Shown: piece after piece, positions 25,917-34,667 of the stretch
How the letters are laid out: the number at the start of each line of letters is the position of its first letter
Position numbering within the stretch: the first letter of the stretch is position 1
Assembly (NCBI GenBank): GCA_034429975.1
Contig: DAOUFM010000146.1
Coordinates: forward strand, 62,001-126,000
Length of the DNA: 64,000 bases
Direction: 5' to 3'
Origin: UBA6170 sp034429975
GTDB lineage: Bacteria > Chloroflexota > Anaerolineae > Anaerolineales > Anaerolineaceae
Position numbers and translations under genes: made by a program
The notes under the pieces: model-generated
What the model was told of the DNA's origin: nothing
Seen by the model: only the letters and a program-made list of their open reading frames with translations
Databases searched by the model: none

Positions 25917-27770
25917 ATGTTAACAAAGAGAGATGAAATAAGAAATATTGCAATTATTGCACACGTTGATCACGGAAAAACCACTTTATTAGATGCAATG
26001 TTAAAACAATCTAAAGTTTTTAATGATCATGAAACAATCACAGAAAGAGTAATGGATTCGAATGATTTGGAGCGTGAACGGGGAATTACTATTGTATCAA
26101 AAAATACTTCTGTATTTTTTACTGATAGACGAACAAATAAGACTATAAAAATAAATATTATCGATACACCCGGGCACGCTGATTTTGGGGGAGAAGTAGA
26201 ACGCGTACTCAATATGGTGGATGGCGTATTACTATTGGTCGATGCTGCTGAAGGACCAATGCCTCAAACCAGATTTGTTTTAAAAAAAGCATTGGCTATG
26301 GGATTAAAACCGATTGTTGTCATTAATAAAATTGACCGGAAAGATGCAACACCCCAAAAAGCAATCAACGACACATTTGATTTATTTATTGAATTAGGGG
26401 CGAACGAAGAACAATCGAGTTTTCAGATTGTTTATTGCAACGCTTTTTTGGGACAATCCAGCTTGAAAGATTCAGAAATGGGTGAGAATTTACAACCCCT
26501 ATTTGAGACGATCATCGATCAAATTCCAGCTCCTATCGTTGACCTGGATGCTCCTTTTCAAATGCTTATTGCAAACTTAGGCTACGATGAGCATTTAGGG
26601 ACAAGTTGTCTTGGAAGAGTATTTTCTGGATCAGCAACTGAAGGAAAGAACGTTATTCTCATAAAAAATAATAATGAGATCGTTAATGAAAAAATTAAAT
26701 ATTTATTTGTTTTCGATGGATTAAAAAAGAAACGGATTAATCAAGTATTTGCAGGGGACATTGCATTTATCGCTGGAATTCAAGAAGCAAGCATTGGGGA
26801 AACCCTTTCTTCGAATGAAAATACCATTCCATTGCCGAGAATCACCGTCGAAAAACCAACTGTTAAAATGAGTTTTGAGGTTAACAACTCTCCATTTTCA
26901 GGGAGATCGGGAAAATATCTTACCACTCGACAAATTCGAGAAAGATTATTTAAAGAAACAAAAAATAATATGGCACTAATGGTTGAAGATACCGAATTAC
27001 CTGATCGATTCATTGTTTCCGGCAGAGGAGAGCTTCACCTGGCAATTTTGATAGAGACAATGCGGAGAGAAGGATACGAATTCCAGGTTTCTAAACCAGA
27101 GGTTATTTTCCATAATGACGAAAACGGGAGGTTATTAGAACCTTACGAAGAAGTAATGATTGAAGTTGTTAGTAACCATGTTGGTTCAGTAATTGAGTTA
27201 TTTGGAAGCAGATCCGGACAATTATCAAGCATGGAAAACAAGTTGGATGCAACAATTTTGAGATACGAGATTCCAACGCGAGGTTTGCTGGGAATTCGAC
27301 AACACTTTATGACTATAACCAGAGGAGAAGGAATTATTAATACTTTCTTCAGTGGTTATCGCCCTTATGCCGGTGAAATACCTACCCGGAAGGCAAGTTC
27401 ACTGGTGGCCTGGGAAACTGGAGTTTCAAGCACCTACGGCTTAAAAAATGCTGAAGAAAGAGGTGTGCTTTTCATCGGTGCTGGAATTGATGTTTACGAA
27501 GGCATGGTAATAGGGGAAACTTTTAATGAAAGTGATGTAACCATCAATGTCTGCAAGAAAAAACATCTTACAAATATGAGATCTTCGAATAAGGATCTTG
27601 AATACAGATTGTCTACACCAAAAGAATTATCTCTTGATGAAGCACTGGAATTTCTTGCCGATGACGAATTGTTGGAGGTTACCCCCGATGCTTATCGAAT
27701 TAGAAAACGAATTTTAAATGCAGAAGAGCGCGGAAAAAACCAAAAATTAAAAACAACAATCCTTAATTAA
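25917..27770 (+). CDS. typA: Translational GTPase TypA/BipA
   Basis: A 617-residue member of the EF-G superfamily. G1 AHVDHGKTT, switch region DSNDLERERGITI, G3 DTPGHADFGGE and G4 NKIDR are intact. Domain II, domains III/V (GRGELHLAILIETMRREG) and the BipA-specific C-terminal part (FFSGYRPYAGEIPTR, KKKHLTNMRSSNKD) are all present. BipA is a ribosome-associated GTPase important under cold or stress conditions. The ATG follows a GGATGAG sequence. A hairpin lies in the presumed leader. Confidence 0.96.
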   Translation: MLTKRDEIRNIAIIAHVDHGKTTLLDAMLKQSKVFNDHETITERVMDSNDLERERGITIVSKNTSVFFTDRRTNKTIKINIIDTPGHADFGGEVERVLNMVDGVLLLVDAAEGPMPQTRFVLKKALAMGLKPIVVINKIDRKDATPQKAINDTFDLFIELGANEEQSSFQIVYCNAFLGQSSLKDSEMGENLQPLFETIIDQIPAPIVDLDAPFQMLIANLGYDEHLGTSCLGRVFSGSATEGKNVILIKNNNEIVNEKIKYLFVFDGLKKKRINQVFAGDIAFIAGIQEASIGETLSSNENTIPLPRITVEKPTVKMSFEVNNSPFSGRSGKYLTTRQIRERLFKETKNNMALMVEDTELPDRFIVSGRGELHLAILIETMRREGYEFQVSKPEVIFHNDENGRLLEPYEEVMIEVVSNHVGSVIELFGSRSGQLSSMENKLDATILRYEIPTRGLLGIRQHFMTITRGEGIINTFFSGYRPYAGEIPTRKASSLVAWETGVSSTYGLKNAEERGVLFIGAGIDVYEGMVIGETFNESDVTINVCKKKHLTNMRSSNKDLEYRLSTPKELSLDEALEFLADDELLEVTPDAYRIRKRILNAEERGKNQKLKTTILN

Positions 27771-27772
27771 GA

Positions 27773-28831
27773 ATGGTTAATCATACCGGAGAAGTTCCCA
27801 CTTCAAAACAGTTTTTTAAAAAAATAATTAAGCAAATTACAAAACTATTAGTTAATTTGCTTGTTAATGTCGAAGCGGTAGGTTTGGAAAATTTTCCAGA
27901 GAAGGGACCATACATTGTTGTTGGAAATCATGTTTCCGCAATGGAAGCAATCCTGATGATGATTGTTACTCCTTTACCTATTGAATTTCTTGGTACTGGA
28001 GATATTCCAATTGATCCTCGTATGTCTTTTTTCGCAAATCTATATGGATTTATACCAATCATGCGTGGTCAAATCGATCAAAAAGGATTAAGAGCTGCCA
28101 TTGGAATTTTGGAACAAGATGGTGTTTTAGGTATATTTCCTGAAGGTGGCATCTGGGAAAAAAGTTTAAAAGAACCTAAGCTAGGAGTTAGTTGGATCAG
28201 TTATAAATCAAGAGCAAAAGTAATTCCTATTGGTTTTATTGGAATGAATGGTGCATTAAAAAAAGCTTTGTCTTTTACCAGGCCAAAAGTAATCATTAAT
28301 ATTGGTAAACCCTTAACTTTTAATGATATTTTTCCTGAAACCAATTCATTAAAAGAATCCATGAAGGCTGGGGCTAATTTTATAATGGGAAGAATTGCTA
28401 ATCTACTACCAGAAAACGAAATTACTAACTCCGACCTAAATAAACAAAAAAAGATTTCCTATTATTTTTTAACTGAAGGCGGCCAAACCATTTTGATTTC
28501 ATTTAAAAATCAAGAAGCATTTTCAAAATTAATTGAACATCCAATAATTATGGATGTTTTTAAACGGAATCTGAAATTACCAGTTAATTGTTTGCTAAAA
28601 CGCTCAAAAAATATTTCTTTGAAAGATACAAAACAAGCTCTTCTAGCAATTAGAGGTTACCTGGAACATAACCCTGGGTTCTTATCCTATCGCTTTGGGA
28701 TAGAAGAAGGGATTATGATGAAAGACGGTCAGGAAAATTTTTTGAACATTCTTTCAGAAAATGAAACGAAATATCCAAATATTATGATTAGTTATTCTGA
28801 AGTCGAAATTACTGAATTTCCGGCAACATAA
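27773..28831 (+). CDS. PlsC-like acyltransferase with unusual motif I and C-terminal extension
   Basis: A 352-residue protein. Residues 30-210 form a PlsC-type lysophosphatidate acyltransferase fold: motif I NHVSAMEA (His53 to Glu58), motif II region GFIPIMRGQID, motif III GIFPEGGIWE and motif IV VIPIGFIG. The canonical HX4D is HX4E here, and EGTR is EGGI. A C-terminal extension of about 130 residues has no family I recognise. Transfer of acyl groups to lysophospholipids is the family role, and PlsX is in this window. It starts 2 bases after bipA. Its 3' end overlaps the convergent flavoprotein gene by 40 bases. Confidence 0.78.
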   Translation: MVNHTGEVPTSKQFFKKIIKQITKLLVNLLVNVEAVGLENFPEKGPYIVVGNHVSAMEAILMMIVTPLPIEFLGTGDIPIDPRMSFFANLYGFIPIMRGQIDQKGLRAAIGILEQDGVLGIFPEGGIWEKSLKEPKLGVSWISYKSRAKVIPIGFIGMNGALKKALSFTRPKVIINIGKPLTFNDIFPETNSLKESMKAGANFIMGRIANLLPENEITNSDLNKQKKISYYFLTEGGQTILISFKNQEAFSKLIEHPIIMDVFKRNLKLPVNCLLKRSKNISLKDTKQALLAIRGYLEHNPGFLSYRFGIEEGIMMKDGQENFLNILSENETKYPNIMISYSEVEITEFPAT

Positions 28832-29991
28832 CCTGAAATAAAAGCCCAATGAAGGTTATAACCACCACAAGGTCCAAAAACATCCAATACCTCACCAGCG
28901 AAAAACAAACCAGGGCATAATTGAGATTCGAGTGTACTTGAATTAACTTGCTCTGAATCCACCGCACCAGTTGAAATTTGGGACACTTCAAATCCTTTTG
29001 TTCCAATAATTTTTTCCTGAATTTGTAAATTATTAAATAATTCTTTAAATTTTTCAACAGAAAATTTATTTGATAAATCCAGATGTAAATTCAGAAATAT
29101 CTGATCAATTATTTTTTTATTTAAAACCGATAGAAGTGGAGAGAAAAGAAAATTAAATTGTGAATTGTTTTTTATTACTTCCTCAAGGAAGTTATTTGGA
29201 AAAGTTTCTTGAAAACGTAGTACCAAATTTAAATCATCTTGATACTCATGAAATAAGTGACTTAAATTCATCACTCCTGGACCGTTTACTCCCCATTCTG
29301 TAAAAATTATATTTCCAATATTTTCTTTGATGATTTTTCCATTATTTTTAAATTGAACTAAAGCATCGCATCTGACCCCATTCAAAAATTTTGTGTATTT
29401 TTTTGTCGTAATAATTGGAGACAAAGCAGGATTAGGTGGAATAATTTTATGACCTAAATCTTTTAATTTAAATAACAATTGATCATTTGCATTTAATTGA
29501 GGGTTTGCCCTTCCACCTGTGGCTAGAATAACTCTATCAAAATGCTCTAATTGGTTTTCAGAGGTAAACAACTGATACTGATACTTGCTCTTTTTAATTT
29601 TTTCAATTGTGGTATTCAATCTCAGATTAATAGCTTGTTTACGTAATATCTCTTCAAAGTGGTTCGCAATATTTTTTGCTGAGTTAGAAATTGGGTATAC
29701 CCAGCCATCATCAGTGTGATATGTAAAAATACCTAGATCGATAAAAACTTTTGCGAGAAATTTGTAGTCATATTTTCGAATAATATCAGTAAAGGCAAAC
29801 TTCTTGACAGACCGGTAAGCGTCAACAACTACATTCATATTGGTTAAATTACATCGGCCGGCTCCAGTAGCAGAAAGTTTTCTCCCTAAAAAATTATTGT
29901 TATCAAAAAGCGTAATATTTGCAGAGGATTTGCTCGCTTGAATAGCGGCCATCATCCCTGCAGGACCACCACCAATAATTCCAATTTTCAT
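28792..29991 (-). CDS. YhiN/HI0933-family FAD-dependent oxidoreductase
   Basis: A 399-residue flavoprotein. The N-terminal dinucleotide-binding loop is IGGGPAGMMAAIQA, followed by the family-specific GRKLSATGAGRCNLTN; the C-terminal FAD motif is GLFFAGEVLDVFGPCGGYN. The HI0933/BaiN group includes a few enzymes reducing unsaturated substrates, but the function of most members is unknown. The gene is monocistronic, and its 3' end overlaps the acyltransferase gene by 40 bases tail to tail. Confidence 0.88.
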   Translation of the reverse strand: MKIGIIGGGPAGMMAAIQASKSSANITLFDNNNFLGRKLSATGAGRCNLTNMNVVVDAYRSVKKFAFTDIIRKYDYKFLAKVFIDLGIFTYHTDDGWVYPISNSAKNIANHFEEILRKQAINLRLNTTIEKIKKSKYQYQLFTSENQLEHFDRVILATGGRANPQLNANDQLLFKLKDLGHKIIPPNPALSPIITTKKYTKFLNGVRCDALVQFKNNGKIIKENIGNIIFTEWGVNGPGVMNLSHLFHEYQDDLNLVLRFQETFPNNFLEEVIKNNSQFNFLFSPLLSVLNKKIIDQIFLNLHLDLSNKFSVEKFKELFNNLQIQEKIIGTKGFEVSQISTGAVDSEQVNSSTLESQLCPGLFFAGEVLDVFGPCGGYNLHWAFISGYVAGNSVISTSE

Positions 29992-30134
29992 CTTTTTCCT
30001 TATCTATATCTAATTTAAAAGTAATAAAAAGTAATAAATTTATGTTACAAAAACACCTTTATAATTATTGAGTTTACTAATTATTTATGATAAGATTACA
30101 AATTATTAGTAACAAAACAATAAAGGCTGCTTTT

Positions 30135-31475
30135 ATGACAACAAAATTTCAAAACAGAAGGCAACAATTAGCCTCTTCAATATTATCAGAAGTTATCAAT
30201 AAAATAACTTATAAACAATTACAGTTAGAAACAATTCCAGAAAATTTTCAATATCCGGCACCAAATCCGCAGCAAAAGTACGTGCTTTATGCTCACATTC
30301 CATTTTGTGAAAGCTTGTGCCCTTACTGTTCTTTTAATCGTTTCATTTACAACGAAAAAAAGGTCAAATCTTACTTTATCAGCTTGCGTAGAGAAATGGA
30401 AATGTTGGCTGAAAAAGGATACGATTTTGTCAATCTTTACATCGGAGGGGGAACCCCAACGGTTGATTTAAACGAATTAACCACAACAATCGATTATGCA
30501 AAGAATTTATTTTCTATCGCTGAGGTTTCGTGTGAAACAAACCCCAATCATTTGTCTCCTGAAATTCTAAATCAGTTGAAGGGGAGGGTTGACCGTTTAT
30601 CGGTTGGTGTTCAGAGTTTTGATGATAAGCTTCTACGACAAATGAGCAGATATGAAAAATTTGGATCTGGCGATCAAATTTTAGAGATTATTCAAAATGC
30701 TGTTGGAATTTTACCATCGCTCAATATCGATATGATTTACAATCTCCCGGATCAAACTGAAGAAAGTTTAATCCGAGATATCGAATATATAAATAAATCA
30801 GGAGCTGAACAAACGACTTTTTATCCGTTAATGAGTGCTCCATCTGTAAAAAGAGCGATGGAAAAAACATTGGGTAAATTGGATCATTCAAGAGAACTCC
30901 GTTATTTTCAAATTATTTCTGAAAATCTTTCAAAAGTATATCGCCCCAGTTCCGGGTGGACTTTTTCAAGGAAAGATTCCACCTTGCTGGATGAATATAT
31001 TGTTCAATACGAGGAATATGTTGGAACTGGGTCAGGCTCATTTAGTTACTTAAATGGTAGATTATTTGTTAATACTTTTTCATTAAAACAATATGAAGCA
31101 AAAATAAACCAGGGTAAGTTCCCACTATATAAAATTAAAAAATTTAGCCGATATGATAAAAAAAGATATCGCTTCTTGATGGAATTATTTGATTTGTCGT
31201 TAAACACAACGAAATTTAAAAAAGATTTCAAAATTCCACTTTTGCTCGGATTGATGCCTGAAATGGCTTTTATGTGGTTAGCTGGAGCATTTGATAAATG
31301 GCAAAATGGAAGAATTTACCTGAAACCAGAGAGTCGTTATTTACTGGTTGTTATGATGAGGGAATTTTTCTCAAATGTTAATGTCTTAAGAGACCAGGCT
31401 AGATCCGCTTTATCAAAAGAAGAGAAATTGATGTGTGTGGTAAACGACAAGCTTTACCACAATGAATTTGCTTAA
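30135..31475 (+). CDS. HemW/HemN-like radical SAM protein
   Basis: About 446 residues. The radical SAM cluster motif C-x3-C-x2-C is at Cys58, 62 and 65 (HIPFCESLCPYCSF), followed by the GGGTPTVD loop, CETNPNHL and SVGVQSFDDKLL, all typical of the HemW/coproporphyrinogen oxidase-like group. HemW acts as a heme chaperone; others are dehydrogenases or methyltransferases. The C-terminal part diverges from HemW, so the function is open. The ATG at 30135 is preferred because AAAGG lies 8 bases upstream; an in-frame ATG at 30087 has no site. No other heme genes are near. Confidence 0.8.
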   Translation: MTTKFQNRRQQLASSILSEVINKITYKQLQLETIPENFQYPAPNPQQKYVLYAHIPFCESLCPYCSFNRFIYNEKKVKSYFISLRREMEMLAEKGYDFVNLYIGGGTPTVDLNELTTTIDYAKNLFSIAEVSCETNPNHLSPEILNQLKGRVDRLSVGVQSFDDKLLRQMSRYEKFGSGDQILEIIQNAVGILPSLNIDMIYNLPDQTEESLIRDIEYINKSGAEQTTFYPLMSAPSVKRAMEKTLGKLDHSRELRYFQIISENLSKVYRPSSGWTFSRKDSTLLDEYIVQYEEYVGTGSGSFSYLNGRLFVNTFSLKQYEAKINQGKFPLYKIKKFSRYDKKRYRFLMELFDLSLNTTKFKKDFKIPLLLGLMPEMAFMWLAGAFDKWQNGRIYLKPESRYLLVVMMREFFSNVNVLRDQARSALSKEEKLMCVVNDKLYHNEFA

Positions 31476-31478
31476 AAA

Positions 31479-32099
31479 TTAGTCGCACAAGTTATCTTCT
31501 GAATTTTTATACACGTAATGGTTCAGAAAAAAGCCCCTGATCGGTTCCCCGGAAGATTGAATTATTGATCTTTCTGAGCCCGTGTTTATATCGATAAATT
31601 GTTCGGTGTTTGGGTAGTTAGGATCGTATAAATATAGCTTAACTATATCTCTTTTTGATTCAGATTGTGTCACCAACACTTGATGATTGTTTGTCGGATT
31701 TTGAAAAAAACTTGAGCGAACAATAATAATCGGTGCAGGTAGAGCGTCACTCAATTTTTCCAGGATTTGAGGCAATTCTTGCTGAATGGATTTGTTTATT
31801 GAAATGGATAAAGGAAAAAGTGCATAAGTGATTAATTTAATAAATGTTAAAAATGAAACGCTTTCCCTCTGTCTTTTCCATAAATATTTCGTATAGCTTA
31901 AGGGAATATCATTTGGATTCGTATATTTTGGGATTGATTTTTGATCGAAATAAAAATCTAAAGCGGTAAAAACCATTCCGCCACACATACCATAAATCAA
32001 ATTGTTTTTTATAATTTTAAAGATTTTTTTAAACCCAGAATATTCAAATCGATTTGGGAATTTATAACCGTAGGTGAGGGGAGAAAAATTAGTTTTCAT
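31479..32099 (-). CDS. Unrecognised protein with a papain-like Cys/His/Asp pattern
   Basis: A 206-residue protein I cannot assign to a named family. Residues 36-50 read YGMCGGMVFTALDFY, with Cys39 at the start of a helix as in papain-like or C39-like peptidases. His139 (NNHQVLV) and Asp159 (YLYDPNYP) follow in the order and strand context of a catalytic triad. A Cys protease-like or transglutaminase-like fold is therefore plausible, but inferred from spacing only. No signal peptide is seen; residues 83-102 are moderately hydrophobic. It is 5 bases downstream of the recombinase gene in the same direction and is probably co-transcribed. Confidence 0.6.
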   Translation of the reverse strand: MKTNFSPLTYGYKFPNRFEYSGFKKIFKIIKNNLIYGMCGGMVFTALDFYFDQKSIPKYTNPNDIPLSYTKYLWKRQRESVSFLTFIKLITYALFPLSISINKSIQQELPQILEKLSDALPAPIIIVRSSFFQNPTNNHQVLVTQSESKRDIVKLYLYDPNYPNTEQFIDINTGSERSIIQSSGEPIRGFFLNHYVYKNSEDNLCD

Positions 32100-32104
32100 A
32101 ATTG

Positions 32105-33082
32105 CTAATTTTGATCAAATATTTCGTTATAACCTCGATCTAATTCATCATCGTTAATATGTGCATAACGCTGCGTGATTGCGATGTTTGTGTGTCTGGC
32201 TAATGATTGGGCAAGCTTAAGATTTCCAGAAGATTGTAACACGCGTGTAACATAATAATGTCGGAAGGAATGAGGAGTTATTGTGCCAACAGATTCTTCT
32301 CCTAGAAACTGTTTAACCCGACTGGTAACAATATTTCTTCCAGTTGTCGTGGTGATGGGTTTTACCTTTTTTCCAGCCCCTTTATCGTGTCTGGCAAATA
32401 TTGGCAAGGAAGTTAGAGGAACTCCTGTCGATCCATCCAGCGTTGCTCGTATTTTTAAATAGTCTTTAAGTGCTTTTATGCTTCGATCCGAAAATCGGAC
32501 AATAGCCTCACGATTTCCTTTGCCTACTACCAAAGCTTTTTTTTCAAACCAATCCACATCACCACGGCGCAAATTACAAGCTTCATGCACTCTCAGCCCC
32601 GTATCTGCCAGGCAAATTAAGAAGGCTCTGTCGCGGTAATTTACCAATTTTTCGATATCAGATTGTACTTGCAGAGACGGAATTTTTGATATTTCATCAA
32701 TTAATTTCTCAATAGCTGATTTGGGAAATTGAGGTAACCTTTGTCGGGGAATTCTGGCCCTTGTTTTTACTAACATTCGGATAGTTTGAATATTAATCCT
32801 GCTTAGATTTTCAGCTACTAAATATTCAAAAAAACCCACAACAGAAGTGATATAAAGGCGTTCGGTAGTAGCAGAATAAACTTTTAATGAAGAAATAAAA
32901 TCGGAGAAACTCTTTATTGATAATTCATTTACTGTTTCACTATCGATATCAAATCCAGCGCTTTGTAAGCCTGATTTAAAGACATTTAAACCGTTTTGAT
33001 ATGTGTGATAGGTATTTTCACTACGTGCCATCGAAATTGTTCTCAAGTAATTATTAATGGCGCTTGAAACAGTAATCTTCAT
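32105..33082 (-). CDS. Xer-type tyrosine recombinase
   Basis: A 325-residue tyrosine recombinase. A SAM-like N-terminal DNA-binding domain covers residues 5-105, and the catalytic domain has the full set: Arg in DTGLRVHEACNLR, Lys in VVGKGNRE, HxxR in TPHSFRHYYV, and LARHTNIAITQRYAHI with the second His and the nucleophilic Tyr. The size fits XerC/XerD/XerA. The ATG has no ribosome binding site, and TATAAT lies 6 bases upstream, so the message may be leaderless. Nested inverted repeats overlap this promoter and a dif-like site lies about 180 bases upstream. It could resolve chromosome dimers alone, or be an integrase of an old element. Confidence 0.88.
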   Translation of the reverse strand: MKITVSSAINNYLRTISMARSENTYHTYQNGLNVFKSGLQSAGFDIDSETVNELSIKSFSDFISSLKVYSATTERLYITSVVGFFEYLVAENLSRINIQTIRMLVKTRARIPRQRLPQFPKSAIEKLIDEISKIPSLQVQSDIEKLVNYRDRAFLICLADTGLRVHEACNLRRGDVDWFEKKALVVGKGNREAIVRFSDRSIKALKDYLKIRATLDGSTGVPLTSLPIFARHDKGAGKKVKPITTTTGRNIVTSRVKQFLGEESVGTITPHSFRHYYVTRVLQSSGNLKLAQSLARHTNIAITQRYAHINDDELDRGYNEIFDQN

Positions 33083-33093
33083 AAGGATATTAT

Positions 33094-33135
33094 ATTATCA
33101 AATGCAATTGGTCTTATTTGATAATTAACCAATTG
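33094..33135. repeat. Two interleaved inverted repeats at the recombinase promoter
   Basis: ATTATCAAAT (33094-33103) pairs with ATTTGATAAT (33116-33125). CAATTGGT (33105-33112) pairs with ACCAATTG (33128-33135). Both are perfect and overlap each other. The first arm adjoins the minus-strand -10 box of the recombinase gene, the position expected for an operator. Confidence 0.6.
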
Positions 33136-33263
33136 TTTTTACGCTCACTTGGTAGGGTTGAATTTCAAATTCAAAAAATACTTTTATGAAAATACTATTT
33201 TGCTTCCTGTCTTTTCAAAATTATTATTTCAGGATAGCAGGGGTATTTCTTCATCTAATTTTA

Positions 33264-33291
33264 GGTTATGATAATGTATCTTATCGAAAGC
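33264..33291 (+). other. Candidate dif-like Xer recombination site
   Basis: The 28-mer can be read as an 11-bp left arm (GGTTATGATAA), a 6-bp centre (TGTATC) and an 11-bp right arm (TTATCGAAAGC). The inner arms are palindromic (GATAA/TTATC) around the 6-bp spacer, and the core ATAATGTATxTTAT matches the E. coli dif core. The outer right arm is a poor match. In XerS and XerH systems the site lies beside the recombinase gene, as here. A chance match in AT-rich DNA is possible. Confidence 0.35.
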
Positions 33292-33416
33292 TTTATTTTT
33301 TAAAACCATTCCTCTTCTTTGCTGAAATTCTATATACAGAGCATAATGAAATATAATAATATTTATTACTTGTCTGCATCATAAAAAATATTTTAAAAAT
33401 ACTAGCGAGAGAATAA

Positions 33417-34667
33417 ATGAAATATCAACTCATGTATGGGAACAACGAGATTGCAATTGATTTACACCTCTTTAACTCCGTGAAAATCATCGCTCCCCCT
33501 TCTAATTCCCTTTACCAGGCAGAACATTTAGAGATAAATTTCCAACCACTTTACGATAATATAAAATTAAAGAATAAAAAACCGCAGGACCTAATTGTTG
33601 GAATTGCAATCAACGATAAAACCAGACCTGTCCCCTACTCTGCATTATTACCTCCACTATTATCAGAATTATCACATAATGGCATTAAAAAAGAAAACAT
33701 TAAGTTTTACGTTGCTAATGGAACGCATGTTCCAGATAGTAATTTGAATTATTTAAAGCCTTTTGAAAACAATTTAGATGAATTTGAATTTTTACAGCAT
33801 TCATGTGATGATGATTTATTATATTTAGGAGAAACCTCATATAAAACACCGGTTTTCATTAATCGTAAATTTTACCAATCGGATCTAAAAATCAGTGTGG
33901 GAAATATAGAGCCACATCATTTCGCCGGATATTCTGGCGGTGTAAAAACCCCTGCTATTGGACTGGCAGGAAGAGAAACAATTACAAAGAACCATTCTTT
34001 GCTAAAAGATGAGCATAGTGTGATTTGTGAATATGAAAATAATAAATTACGAATGGATATTGAAAAAATTGGAGAATTTCTTGATCTAGACCTGGCTTTA
34101 AATTGCGTCCTAACAAATGACCATGTAATTGTTAGAATCTTTTTGGATAAACCAAAAACTGTAATGAAAAATGGAATCCCAATTGTTGATGAATTATTTA
34201 CCACTCCGATGGATAAAAAATATGATTTAGTAATCGCATCAGCCGGTGGTTATCCCAAAGATATCAATTTCTATCAGGCTCAAAAAGCATCTACTAACGC
34301 TGTTAAAATCCTTAAACCTGGTGGTATTTTATTGTTAGTTGCTGAATGTAGAGATGGTCACGGTAGTGAAGCTTATTTCAATTATGTTAAAAATTTTTCT
34401 TCGCCCCAGGAAGTAATAAATGATTTCGAAAACAATGAATTTGCAGTTGGACCTCACAAAGCGTATTTAACTTCCAGAATCCAATCAAAAGCTAATTTTT
34501 ATTTGTATTCGAAAATAGAGCCTGCCATTGTTAGTTCTTTGCTTCTGGAACCGGTTAGTGATTTAACCCAATTTCTAACTAACGTTGCTGTCAAATACAA
34601 AGACAAAGATGTTGCTATCATGCCGAATGCAGTGACAACAATTCCAAAATACTTTAATACATTATGA
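33417..34667 (+). CDS. LarA-family nickel-pincer racemase/epimerase homologue
   Basis: A 416-residue LarA-like protein. Family motifs are present: INDKTRPVP near residue 66, NGTHVP, GNIEPHHFAGYSGGVKTP with the cofactor-binding Lys and His, and AGRETITKNHS. LarA uses the nickel-pincer nucleotide to racemise lactate or other 2-hydroxy acids. No larB, larC or larE lies in this window, so cofactor genes must be elsewhere or the cofactor is absent. Many LarA homologues act on substrates other than lactate, so I give no symbol. It overlaps the next gene as ATGA. Confidence 0.85.
   Translation: MKYQLMYGNNEIAIDLHLFNSVKIIAPPSNSLYQAEHLEINFQPLYDNIKLKNKKPQDLIVGIAINDKTRPVPYSALLPPLLSELSHNGIKKENIKFYVANGTHVPDSNLNYLKPFENNLDEFEFLQHSCDDDLLYLGETSYKTPVFINRKFYQSDLKISVGNIEPHHFAGYSGGVKTPAIGLAGRETITKNHSLLKDEHSVICEYENNKLRMDIEKIGEFLDLDLALNCVLTNDHVIVRIFLDKPKTVMKNGIPIVDELFTTPMDKKYDLVIASAGGYPKDINFYQAQKASTNAVKILKPGGILLLVAECRDGHGSEAYFNYVKNFSSPQEVINDFENNEFAVGPHKAYLTSRIQSKANFYLYSKIEPAIVSSLLLEPVSDLTQFLTNVAVKYKDKDVAIMPNAVTTIPKYFNTL

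Larger units (their letters stand above)
33083..33416. other. Intergenic region between the divergent recombinase and larA genes
   Basis: These 334 bases hold no gene that I can support. They contain a minus-strand TATAAT just upstream of the recombinase start, nested inverted repeats (33094-33135), a dif-like motif (33264-33291) and AT-rich DNA leading to larA, whose ATG follows GCGAGAG. Confidence 0.7.

Noticed and set aside
30135..31475. True coproporphyrinogen III dehydrogenase (HemN)
   Set aside because: The C-terminal half diverges, the N-terminal HemN-specific segment is not clear and no heme genes are adjacent; a general HemW-like call is safer.
32105..33082. Integrase of a prophage or integrative element
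   Set aside because: No phage or conjugation genes, no tRNA-adjacent attachment repeats and no change in base composition nearby. Xer function fits better, although an old remnant is not excluded.
33094..33125. 10-bp inverted repeat as a terminator
   Set aside because: There is no T-run after either arm, the genes on both sides point away from it, and it overlaps the recombinase promoter.
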